Positions 1 through 7,242 of a stretch of 19,458 nt of DNA are shown one piece after another. Source of the stretch: Flavipsychrobacter sp. (GTDB lineage Bacteria; Bacteroidota; Bacteroidia; Chitinophagales; Chitinophagaceae); NCBI GenBank assembly GCA_021156265.1, contig JAJNBR010000085.1, forward strand, positions 1 through 19,458, given 5' to 3'. The stretch's first letter is position 1. Each line of letters opens with the position of its first letter. The notes below the pieces were generated by a model that had not been told where the DNA came from, did not search any database, and was given only the letters and a program-made list of their open reading frames with translations. The translations under genes and the position numbers were made by a program.

Positions 1-389
1 ATCAGTTCTGGCAATATGCTAATCAGTACAGGATATTGGCATTCAGTGGCGAAATGGGTGCTGGCAAGACGACATTCATCCATCATTTGTGCGATTTTCT
101 TAAAGTGCGTGATGCAGTAAGCAGCCCGACTTTTGCGCTCATCAACGAATATCATTTTAATGATAATGGCACAGACCGGGTCATTTACCATATGGACTGG
201 TACCGCTTGAAGGACGACGATGAAGCGATCAATGCGGGTATGGAAGACTGCCTGCTGCAAAAAGAAAGCTATTCATTTGTGGAATGGCCGGAAAAAGCAT
301 TTTCATTACTGCCCAAGCCATTTTTGTGGATATCTATTGAAGTTATTAATCAGGTAGAACGCACCATGGTTGTAGAAGTACGCAACTAA
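1..389 (+). CDS. tsaE: tRNA threonylcarbamoyladenosine biosynthesis ATPase TsaE, 5' end outside the window
   Basis: TsaE is the small cytoplasmic P-loop ATPase that works with TsaB and TsaD to build N6-threonylcarbamoyladenosine at A37 of ANN-decoding tRNAs. The visible part carries the Walker A loop GEMGAGKTT, then the family blocks SSPTFALINEY and HMDWYRL, and the late block SFVEWPEK. The frame is open to base 1 and reads QFWQYANQYRILAFSGEMG before the Walker A motif, which matches the usual TsaE N-terminal region. The TTG at position 36 is therefore probably internal, and the true start lies upstream of the window. The C-terminus looks complete, with a TAA stop at 387-389. An 82-base gap separates it from the downstream exporter gene. 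No partner gene of the t6A pathway is visible here. Confidence 0.9.
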   Translation, partial: QFWQYANQYRILAFSGEMGAGKTTFIHHLCDFLKVRDAVSSPTFALINEYHFNDNGTDRVIYHMDWYRLKDDDEAINAGMEDCLLQKESYSFVEWPEKAFSLLPKPFLWISIEVINQVERTMVVEVRN

Positions 390-471
390 ATTGTCGGTTT
401 CCTGCCAACTTTAAACATCTTATAACTATTCATATTATCCAACCTATCAGTTTAAGTTTTTATCTTGCCGC

Positions 472-1173
472 ATGCATTTACTCGATGCAGCGTTAAAAGG
501 TTTATTGCTTGGGCTGTTTATGTCTATTTCGGTAGGGCCCACCCTGTTTGCTGTTATCAAGTACAGCCTCAACCACAGCTACAAGGCCGGGCTGGCATTT
601 ATTGCCGGTGTTTCCTTGAGCGACATCGTGTATGTGACTATTGCTAATGTTGCTGCTAACTGGCTGGAAATGATGAACGATCATAAAAGGCTGATCGCTT
701 ATATAGGTGCCGGCATTTTGATAATTGTGGGGTTAGCTGGATTGATTGGTAAACACAAGCCGCCCAATGCCAACGAAACGCGGATCACCATCAGTAATGC
801 ACACCTCCTGCGTATTTTCACCAGTGGCTTCCTGATCAATACCATCAATCCGGGCGTTATCATCACCTGGCTGGCAGCCGTAACCGCCACTGCAAATACT
901 ACCAGTTTTTACCGGATCGTGCTGTTTGGCTCCTGCCTCGGACTAATCCTGCTTGTAGATATTTCGAAAGTATTCCTGGCCGACTCTATCCGAAGGAAGC
1001 TTACCATCAAACGTATCATGCTTTTACAGAAGATATCCGCCATATGTATCCTGGTTATTGGTGTGGCCTTGTTAGTGAGCACGGCCCTTAACATTCATTT
1101 TAAGAAGCCGGGCGACGAATCTGCCCATCAGCATTTTCAATTCAGCAGCCGCCCATTCTTTGCAAAAGCTTAG
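472..1173 (+). CDS. LysE/RhtB-family amino-acid exporter-like membrane protein
   Basis: This 233-residue inner-membrane protein has the LysE/RhtB translocator layout: about six hydrophobic segments, an N-terminal helix containing GLFMSISVGPT (the family's G-x-x-x-GP region), a polar linker after the third segment (around residues 92-105), and a NTINPGVIITW block near residue 122 typical of the fourth helix. The family exports amino acids or related small molecules, but the substrate cannot be read from sequence. The start at 472 gives a proper N-terminal helix. A weak -7-like element (TATCTTG, 461-467) ends four bases before the ATG, so a very short leader is possible. The C-terminal tail (about 25 residues, rich in H, F and S) is not membrane-like. 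The stop codon directly abuts the promoter box of the next gene. Confidence 0.82.
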   Translation: MHLLDAALKGLLLGLFMSISVGPTLFAVIKYSLNHSYKAGLAFIAGVSLSDIVYVTIANVAANWLEMMNDHKRLIAYIGAGILIIVGLAGLIGKHKPPNANETRITISNAHLLRIFTSGFLINTINPGVIITWLAAVTATANTTSFYRIVLFGSCLGLILLVDISKVFLADSIRRKLTIKRIMLLQKISAICILVIGVALLVSTALNIHFKKPGDESAHQHFQFSSRPFFAKA

Positions 1174-1181
1174 TATCTTTG
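1174..1181 (+). promoter_or_regulatory. Bacteroidota -7 box (TATCTTTG) of the purF-like gene
   Basis: TAtcTTTG is an exact match to the Bacteroidota consensus TAnnTTTG. It begins on the base after the stop codon of the exporter gene and ends seven bases before the ATG at 1189. I see no TTG at the usual 17-23 base distance upstream, so the -33 element is missing or degenerate. If the box is used, transcription would begin at or within a few bases of the start codon. Confidence 0.55.
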
Positions 1182-1188
1182 CACCCTC

Positions 1189-3030
1189 ATGTCAGACGCG
1201 ATACGCCACGAATGTGGGCTTGCTTACATACGCCTCCTGAAACCACTGGCTTATTATCACCGCAAATACGGAACAGCCTTCTACGGCCTGAATAAATTAT
1301 ACCTGCTGATGGAAAAGCAGCATAACCGCGGCCAGGACGGCGCAGGTATAGTTACCCTCAAGCTGAATGTGGAACCCGGGCACCAGTTCATGCACCGGCT
1401 GCGCATTAGCGGTCCGCAGGCGATAGCCCAGATATTCCAGAATGTTCAACAGGAAGTAAGCGACCTGGAAAAGATGTACCCGGAAATCCGCCAATACCCC
1501 GGCTTGCTGAAAGGCTACCTGCGTTTTATGGGTGAGGCTATGGTGGGGCATCTCAGGTATGGCACACAGGGACGAAACAACGTGGAATTTTGCCACCCGT
1601 TCCTGAAGCCCAATATCAATCCTACCCGCAACCTGGCCATGGCAGGCAACTTTAATCTGGTCAATACAGATGAGCTGTTTTCCATGCTGGACGCGCATCC
1701 CACTACGACCATACGTGAAAGCGACCTGGGCGCTATGATCGAGACTGTGCACTACTACCTGGGCATGGCCGATGATACGAATCCCGCTTCGCTGAACCTC
1801 GAAGGTGTCCTGAAACAGGCAACTTCCCATTTCGATGGCGGCTATGTATGTGCAGGCCTTGTAGGTAATGGTGATAGTTTCGTTATGAGGGATGCCCACG
1901 GTATCCGTCCTGCTTACTTCTACAAGAACGACGAGATCGTCATAGCCGCGTCCGAGCGCCCCGCGATCATGACGGCGTTCAACGTAGCACAGGAAGATGT
2001 GCATGAAGTGAAACCCGGCCACGCACTGATAGTAAAGGCGAACGGTAGCTTCAGCCATACACAGATATTACCTGAGAAAGAAGTTAAGTCGTGCAGCTTC
2101 GAGCGCATCTACTTCAGCCGCGGCAGCGACCCCGAGATATATAAGGAACGTAAGCAGCTCGGTCGCAACCTTGCAGGCAAAGTGCTGCAGATGATCGACA
2201 ATGACCTGAAAAATACCATAGTTTCCTTCATACCTAATACAGCTGAGACCGCTTTTTATGGTTTGATAAAAGGCCTGGAACAATACCTGAACGAGATCAA
2301 GATACAGCGTATCACTTCCCGCAACCTGAACGAAGAGGAAATGCGTGAACTGATAAGCCGTCGCGTGCGCATCGAGAAGATCGCTATCAAGGACGTTAAG
2401 ATGCGAACCTTCATTACGGAAGACGCATCACGCAACGAGATGGTACAGCACGTATACGACATCACCTATGGCACGGTACAGAAAGACGTAGATACGCTGG
2501 TTGTCATTGATGACTCTATAGTACGTGGTACTACCCTGCGCGAAAGCATTATTAAAATGCTCGACAGACTGGGACCTAAGCGTATCATTATCGTATCTTC
2601 AGCTCCACAGATCCGTTACCCGGACTGCTACGGTATTGACATGAGCCGGATGGGTGATTTTATCGCTTTCCAGGCTGCCGTTGAACTGTTGAAGGAATCC
2701 GGCAGAGTCCATATTCTCAACGAAGCGCATGAAAAATGCAAGGCCGCCCAGGAGGCCAACACCCTACAGCAGGAAAACTTTGTAAAAGCCATTTACGACC
2801 CATTTACACCCGACGAGATCAGCAAAAAAATAGCTGAAATGCTGAGACCTGAGGACGTGAATGCGGAGGTGGACATTGTCTATCAATCGATAGAGGGTCT
2901 TTACGACGCCTGCCCCAAAAATCACGGCGACTGGTACTTTACGGGCAATTACCCCACACCGGGTGGCAACCGCGTAGCTAACAAGGCCTTCATGAATTAT
3001 ATGGAGCGCAAAGAAGGTCGCGGGTATTAA
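1189..3030 (+). CDS. PurF-like amidophosphoribosyltransferase, long Bacteroidota type
   Basis: GPATases transfer glutamine amide nitrogen to PRPP, giving phosphoribosylamine, the first step of purine synthesis. At 613 residues this protein is longer than typical PurF (about 470-510) and fits a second, long Bacteroidota form. The N-terminal Ntn-hydrolase nucleophile is Cys9, so eight residues would have to be removed. HLRYGTQG (121-128) carries the glutamine-site arginine. The PRPP loop VVIDDSIVRGTT (438-449) is intact. Unusual points: the block that usually reads HNGNL is GNFNLVN here (153-159), so the oxyanion-hole Gly is Phe, and about 30 extra residues lie before the flexible-loop segment MRTFI. 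Cysteines are too few or misplaced for a clear Fe-S site. Purine synthesis is the likely role, but paralogous chemistry cannot be excluded, so I give no symbol. Confidence 0.85.
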   Translation: MSDAIRHECGLAYIRLLKPLAYYHRKYGTAFYGLNKLYLLMEKQHNRGQDGAGIVTLKLNVEPGHQFMHRLRISGPQAIAQIFQNVQQEVSDLEKMYPEIRQYPGLLKGYLRFMGEAMVGHLRYGTQGRNNVEFCHPFLKPNINPTRNLAMAGNFNLVNTDELFSMLDAHPTTTIRESDLGAMIETVHYYLGMADDTNPASLNLEGVLKQATSHFDGGYVCAGLVGNGDSFVMRDAHGIRPAYFYKNDEIVIAASERPAIMTAFNVAQEDVHEVKPGHALIVKANGSFSHTQILPEKEVKSCSFERIYFSRGSDPEIYKERKQLGRNLAGKVLQMIDNDLKNTIVSFIPNTAETAFYGLIKGLEQYLNEIKIQRITSRNLNEEEMRELISRRVRIEKIAIKDVKMRTFITEDASRNEMVQHVYDITYGTVQKDVDTLVVIDDSIVRGTTLRESIIKMLDRLGPKRIIIVSSAPQIRYPDCYGIDMSRMGDFIAFQAAVELLKESGRVHILNEAHEKCKAAQEANTLQQENFVKAIYDPFTPDEISKKIAEMLRPEDVNAEVDIVYQSIEGLYDACPKNHGDWYFTGNYPTPGGNRVANKAFMNYMERKEGRGY

Positions 3031-3148
3031 TGATTTTTGTATTGTTATTTTTCCTAACATTGCAGCCCGAAACTTAGATTTTTTTTGGCCCCCAGTGGCA
3101 TGGGATTGGTACTTATGCTGCTGGCGGGGCGCCTGAAAATTGTGATGT

Positions 3149-3346
3149 ATGATAAACATAATCAATAAAGAGCCTGAGGAATGTGAAGTAATGCTGGTCG
3201 ATATCAACGGCTATATTCATTATGAAACGGTACTTGCCCCCTATGCGGGCCTCGATATAGACTTACAACAATTACTGACCGGTATATACACATTGATCTT
3301 TCAGACGGCACATACCAGCTTTACACAACAAATAGTAAAGTACTAA
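3149..3346 (+). CDS. Orphan 65-residue ORF resembling a T9SS C-terminal sorting domain
   Basis: The ORF reads like the last two thirds of a type A type IX secretion sorting domain: EVMLVDINGYIHYE (strand, D-x-NG turn, strand), then DIDLQQLLTGIYTLIF (the DL..L..GIY.L block), ending in QQIVKY. It lacks the preceding PNP segment and any secreted passenger or signal peptide, and a stop codon lies two codons before the ATG. It is therefore most likely the decayed 3' remnant of a secreted protein gene; a short independent protein is less likely. No convincing promoter was seen, but it runs straight into a terminator at 3370-3404. The family resemblance is by eye, not a profile search. Confidence 0.5.
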   Translation: MINIINKEPEECEVMLVDINGYIHYETVLAPYAGLDIDLQQLLTGIYTLIFQTAHTSFTQQIVKY

Positions 3347-3367
3347 GGTAACCGGCTGTGCGATAAG

Positions 3368-3405
3368 AAAGTAAAGATCCGCCGTGAGCGGGTCTTTACT
3401 TTTTA
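3368..3405. terminator. Bidirectional intrinsic terminator between convergent genes
   Basis: A 13-bp stem (3370-3382 with 3388-3400, one G-U pair) closes a five-base loop. It is followed by TTTTT on the + strand and by TTTCTT on the - strand. It can end transcripts of the small + ORF and of the M1 peptidase gene, whose TAA stop lies at 3403-3405. Confidence 0.85.
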
Positions 3406-6400
3406 GAAGCTTCTGTTTACGCCTACGACCCACCTGAAGGCAGCGTAGTCCGGGTTGGCAAACGGAGGTCTGTTAATAACAAACGGCATATCAAAGCGCA
3501 GCGTAAGCGGCTTAGCCTTTTCAAATACGCCCCAATTCTTAACCGTAAAAGCCAAACCTAAGCCGGCATCGGCACGTATGGCGCTCCAGGTGGTTGTCGG
3601 TTGTATATCCCAGTACTGTGCAAGATTGGCATTGCTCATTTCTATAGTACCTGCATCCGCAAACAGGTACACATCCGCATGCAGCCAGTTGCGCGTGAAC
3701 TTCGGGCGCAGCTTGATGTAGTTATCGAAGTCAACTTCGATGTTAGCTGCTGCACCGCTGCGGCCTTTGTACCCTATCAGCAGCTGCCCGTTTTTATTTT
3801 CAGCTACCAGGTAGCCGGCATAGCCGCGGAGGTTGAGCCCACCGCCCTGCTGGAAATGGTTGGTCTCATTGGGACCAATGGTTCGCCAGTCATCAGGTAT
3901 GAAGCCTATGCTGCGCGTATACTTATTCTCCATCAGCTCTTCGGGGTTAGCTCCGGCAAGGAACAGCGCACTCTCATATGGTATGTTGGTACCCGTACCA
4001 TAACGGCCAAACAGGCGTGTGCGCACTTCAAGCTTGCCAAGGTTGTTGTAGTTGCGGGCATCGAGCTGTGCGTAGGCATAATTGAAATCGTTGGCGCTGT
4101 TACCTGTCAGCAGCGGCGCGCGCAGCGAAACTTTGTAAACGCCTGTACCGCCCTTATATGTATGCCTGTGTGTCGCAGCCGCGTTGGCCGACGAGTTTGG
4201 ACGCGCCTTCTTACTGCTCCATTCGTTGCGGTAGATCAGGTAGTCAAGATCATAATCAACGGGGCGCCACATCGTCTGCGCAAACAACTCGAGCAGGTTG
4301 TTATCATGCTGGCAGTTGATACCACCGCGGTGATACCACAAGCCATCCAACAACCTGCTGTTCACCTGCAACTGCAGGTGTGGCATTGCCTTGGTCAGCG
4401 GCGACATGAAATTGAATGTATAGTTGAGCGGCACGTAGCGATTGTACCAATCTTCACTTTCAAACACTACATAATCGTAGTTCTGCAGCACGTGAGTGTT
4501 AAACCATACAGCCGCGTCCAGTTTGTACAGGCTGTAGAGATAATCGCCCTGAAAATGTACTCCTGCCTTGATACCATCAATCGGGTTCCACCACAGATCA
4601 GGCCGAACATATAAGCGATAATGCGTCCGGTCCCACGGTGCAGCCACACCTCCATCCAGTTTTGTGACAATAGCTTTTGGACTTACAGGCAACAGGCCGC
4701 GTGTTTTGTAGTTGTTGGTCCAGTCTACATCCGCCAACCTTACCGAAGTGTCAATCTGAACATGCTTTATACCTGAAGGCACCTGCACATTGGCAGTGTA
4801 ACCTTCATTCAGCTTACCCCAGCCATACCACTTGGGCAGTACAGTTGCCTGCGTGCTCTTGGTAAACCAGGTATTAGGTATATGAAAGCTGTGCAGGCTG
4901 CCATCCTTTGCGGTCACGGTAAAGTCCACCGGCATTTGCATTTGCCCTTTTCTTTCAAACTTAATGGCAAAACTATCGTTGCCATCAATGCGTTTGATAC
5001 CTTCTACCTCGTAGTCGATCGTTTTCGTTGTTTCTATCCATTGATCGAAAAACCAGTTGAGATCGACATTGGTGTACTGGATAATAGAGTTGCGGAAATC
5101 CTCGAAATAAGGATGAGCAAAACGCCACTGATCGAAATAGTGTTGAAATGCAGCCTGGAACAAGGAGTCACCAAGTGTATACTGCAGGTTGTACAGCATG
5201 GAAGCTGTTTTGTAATACACACCACGATAACCGCCCTCGTGGCCAAGCGCATTATGAAAATCGTTGGAGTGAGTATTCAGTGGCAGCTCTTCTTTATTTA
5301 GCGCATCAAACGTATAGGCATTGAATACGCGCTTATCTGCTACGATTTCCGGCTCATAGAACTTACGACGATATTTTGATTTGGGTTTATTTGCCACGAG
5401 TGTATCGCCATCTATGCGACGCAGCCCCCATGCGGTAAGGAACTGAGTAAAGCCTTCATCAAGTGCAGCGCGGTAAGTTTCATTGCTGCCCACCATGCCA
5501 TAGAACCAGTTGTGCGCTATCTCATGTACCAACAAGCCACGGTATCCCGGATCAGCACCGCCATCCAGTGTGAGCATCGGATATTCCATTCCGTCAGCTG
5601 CATCTGCAGCTACCATCTTCGGGTACTGGTACATGCCAATGTCTTCTGAGAATGTCTTGATGATCTTCGCTACATATTCAGCCGAGTTCTGCCAGCCGGA
5701 CGCATGCGGTTCCTGTGCAATGCCCACACACTCTATACCCTTCCAATACGTGGTAGCGATGCGGTAAGAAGGATCTGCCGTAAAAGCAAAGTCATGCACG
5801 TTGCTGGCTGTATAGTGCCAGGTCTTACGCTCGCCTTTTACGTACGGTATAATGGTAGAGGGCGCTTCATTCCATTTTTTATTTTTAAAGTTCTTGATGT
5901 CCAGCTTTTCACGCAGGGCATCCGGCAACACTTCTTTTCGGTTTTGCAGGGCTCCTGTTGCCTCCACTATATAGTTTGAAGGGAAGTTGAGCGACACATC
6001 GTAGGTGCCGAAATCGCCATAAAACTCTTTGTTGAGGTGCTGGTAAGTGTCCCACCCAAACTTGCGGTCGTACACGCAGATCTTCGGGAACCACTGTACG
6101 CCGTTGTAGTGCTTGAAGCCCCAGGCATCGTACATTTTCATTCTACGACGGGTGGCACCATTGTCCCAGTAGGTTTTGAAGCTCAGAGTGAAGCTGGCTT
6201 TACCGCCGGGGTACAGCGGCTTCGGCAAATACACCTTTAGTATGGTGTTGTCCAGTTCGGTCCGCACCTCTTTTCCATCGACTTTCAGATTTTTCACTAC
6301 GGTTCCGAGTCCCTGTGCCTCATACCGGCCCAAACGCGTCTTGAAGCCACTAGCCGCTTCAAGGTCGTGCAGGTAAGACCCTTTTACGAATGCGTTCTGG

Positions 6401-6660
6401 AACAGGTGAAAATATACATAGGTCAACGTGTCGGGTGAGTTGTTCCAATAATCCAACGTTTCAGAGGCATCAATGGTATGAACGGTTTCGTCTATTTGGG
6501 CGTCGATCTTATAATGAACATCCTGCTGCCAGTAATCCCTATCGGGGCGGCGATTTTTCCAGTAGGGTTCGTTGTTCTTGCTGCTGTAGTCTGCGCTCAC
6601 CTGGGCAACGGCTATAGCCGGAGCCAGGACAACCAACAAAGCATATATATATTTATTCAT
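3403..6660 (-). CDS. Secreted M1-family metallopeptidase fused to an Omp85-like outer-membrane barrel
   Basis: The protein has 1085 residues. A signal peptide ends near residue 19 (AIAVA before Q20). An M1 (gluzincin) peptidase region spans about 40-600: GMEYP (357-361, the GxMEN equivalent), zinc site HEIAH (379-383) with the third ligand Glu402 in ALDEGF, and VYYK (481-484) with the probable catalytic Tyr482. From about residue 680 to the end the sequence changes to alternating aromatic/polar strands of outer-membrane type. It contains LRGY (944-947), the Omp85 L6 motif, then a YLFADAGTI block and a GLGLAF...LTLRFDMP region, and ends in Phe1085. I infer a barrel of BamA/patatin-barrel type that anchors or exports the peptidase at the cell surface. 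Substrate is unknown. It is monocistronic, and no clear -7 box was found upstream. Confidence 0.85.
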   Translation of the reverse strand: MNKYIYALLVVLAPAIAVAQVSADYSSKNNEPYWKNRRPDRDYWQQDVHYKIDAQIDETVHTIDASETLDYWNNSPDTLTYVYFHLFQNAFVKGSYLHDLEAASGFKTRLGRYEAQGLGTVVKNLKVDGKEVRTELDNTILKVYLPKPLYPGGKASFTLSFKTYWDNGATRRRMKMYDAWGFKHYNGVQWFPKICVYDRKFGWDTYQHLNKEFYGDFGTYDVSLNFPSNYIVEATGALQNRKEVLPDALREKLDIKNFKNKKWNEAPSTIIPYVKGERKTWHYTASNVHDFAFTADPSYRIATTYWKGIECVGIAQEPHASGWQNSAEYVAKIIKTFSEDIGMYQYPKMVAADAADGMEYPMLTLDGGADPGYRGLLVHEIAHNWFYGMVGSNETYRAALDEGFTQFLTAWGLRRIDGDTLVANKPKSKYRRKFYEPEIVADKRVFNAYTFDALNKEELPLNTHSNDFHNALGHEGGYRGVYYKTASMLYNLQYTLGDSLFQAAFQHYFDQWRFAHPYFEDFRNSIIQYTNVDLNWFFDQWIETTKTIDYEVEGIKRIDGNDSFAIKFERKGQMQMPVDFTVTAKDGSLHSFHIPNTWFTKSTQATVLPKWYGWGKLNEGYTANVQVPSGIKHVQIDTSVRLADVDWTNNYKTRGLLPVSPKAIVTKLDGGVAAPWDRTHYRLYVRPDLWWNPIDGIKAGVHFQGDYLYSLYKLDAAVWFNTHVLQNYDYVVFESEDWYNRYVPLNYTFNFMSPLTKAMPHLQLQVNSRLLDGLWYHRGGINCQHDNNLLELFAQTMWRPVDYDLDYLIYRNEWSSKKARPNSSANAAATHRHTYKGGTGVYKVSLRAPLLTGNSANDFNYAYAQLDARNYNNLGKLEVRTRLFGRYGTGTNIPYESALFLAGANPEELMENKYTRSIGFIPDDWRTIGPNETNHFQQGGGLNLRGYAGYLVAENKNGQLLIGYKGRSGAAANIEVDFDNYIKLRPKFTRNWLHADVYLFADAGTIEMSNANLAQYWDIQPTTTWSAIRADAGLGLAFTVKNWGVFEKAKPLTLRFDMPFVINRPPFANPDYAAFRWVVGVNRSF

Positions 6661-6775
6661 CAGTATGTTGTGCGATTTGCCGCGTGAAAATACAAAACAG
6701 ATGCATAGTTATAGGATAACATGCGGGGGATTAAACAGGTGATATTATCTGACGATTATTATTATGTATAGTAGC

Positions 6776-6806
6776 TTGTATTTTTAAATAAGGGAGTATA
6801 TATTTG
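6776..6806 (+). promoter_or_regulatory. Promoter (TTG-N20-TATATTTG) upstream of a candidate small RNA
   Basis: A TTG at 6776-6778 and TAtaTTTG at 6799-6806 are separated by 20 bases, within the 17-23 range of Bacteroidota housekeeping promoters. No gene follows on the + strand for 3 kb, but a terminator ends 154 bases downstream, so the product would be a short RNA starting near 6811. Confidence 0.5.
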
Positions 6807-6810
6807 AAGT

Positions 6811-6960
6811 ACACAAGGGGATAAGAGTGAGTGGAGCGTGTGAGTATTGACCTCACTTAAACAATTTCGTACTGGGTCCCTATTTACCTTGGCACCATGT
6901 ACGCTTCGCACAAACCTTGTACTAAACCGCTTGCCCGTCAACAAGCGGTTTACTTTTTTT
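6811..6960 (+). ncRNA. Candidate structured small RNA of about 150 bases, family unknown
   Basis: This stretch lies between a Bacteroidota promoter (6776-6806) and a strong terminator (6923-6960). Nested helices can be drawn by hand. An outer stem pairs 6809-6818 with 6915-6922 (eight pairs, two-base bulge). An inner nine-pair helix joins 6831-6839 to 6901-6909 (two G-U pairs). A five-pair hairpin, GTGAG/CTCAC, sits at 6840-6844 and 6852-6856. I recognise no signature of tmRNA, 4.5S SRP RNA, RNase P or tRNA. A 21-codon ORF (6897-6962) starts inside the RNA and spans the terminator, so a leader-peptide or small-protein role is an alternative. The exact 5' end is inferred from the promoter box. 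Confidence 0.4.
6923..6960 (+). terminator. Intrinsic terminator at the end of the candidate small RNA
   Basis: An 11-bp perfect stem (6923-6933 with 6942-6952, core AAACCGCTTG/CAAGCGGTTT) has an eight-base loop and is followed by a run of seven T (6954-6960). The T run is on the + strand only, giving it a direction. No annotated gene on the + strand precedes it, which is the main reason for proposing a small RNA here. Confidence 0.75.
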
Positions 6961-6962
6961 AA

Positions 6963-7242
6963 CCATCTCCCGTTTTCCCGAATTGTTACAATTCCGCTTG
7001 AATCGCCGCATGATGTTACTTTATGTACGCATTGCCTGTATTGCTTTCAGGGTTCAATTTGTTAGCTTTTATTGCCTGATTTTGACTCCTTTCACTCGCC
7101 GCATCCTTCCGGCATTTGTTGTCGTTTGTTGTCGTTTTTATACCTCAAATGCCTTCCATAGGCACACTGATTTTTAGCCTTTCCTTCATCCCCGCCAATT
7201 TTACTATAACAAAAATACGAAAAATCAGCAACAATGTAAGTT
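6963..7242. other. Non-coding stretch with no recognised gene
   Basis: Short ORFs on both strands here show no recognisable protein features. A tandem copy of a ten-base unit (TTTGTTGTCG at 7115-7134) and one isolated -7-like box on the - strand (TATTTTTG, 7217 to 7210) with no plausible gene behind it are all I can see. The stretch is pyrimidine-rich on the + strand. Confidence 0.5.

Noticed and set aside
1297..2058. A 253-codon - strand ORF opposite the purF-like gene
   Set aside because: It is fully antisense to a recognised enzyme gene and its translation has no protein-family features.
3061..3148. T8 run and hydrophobic 22-codon ORF (ATG at 3100) downstream of the purF-like gene
   Set aside because: No hairpin precedes the T run, and the short ORF overlaps the sorting-domain ORF in another frame with no supporting signal.
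3601..4614. A 337-codon + strand ORF opposite the M1-barrel gene
   Set aside because: It is antisense to a gene with clear catalytic motifs, has no recognisable domain, and fits an open shadow frame produced by biased codon usage.
7115..7134. Tandem duplication of a ten-base unit (TTTGTTGTCG)
   Set aside because: Only two copies, low complexity and no associated structure or gene, so probably a chance slippage repeat.
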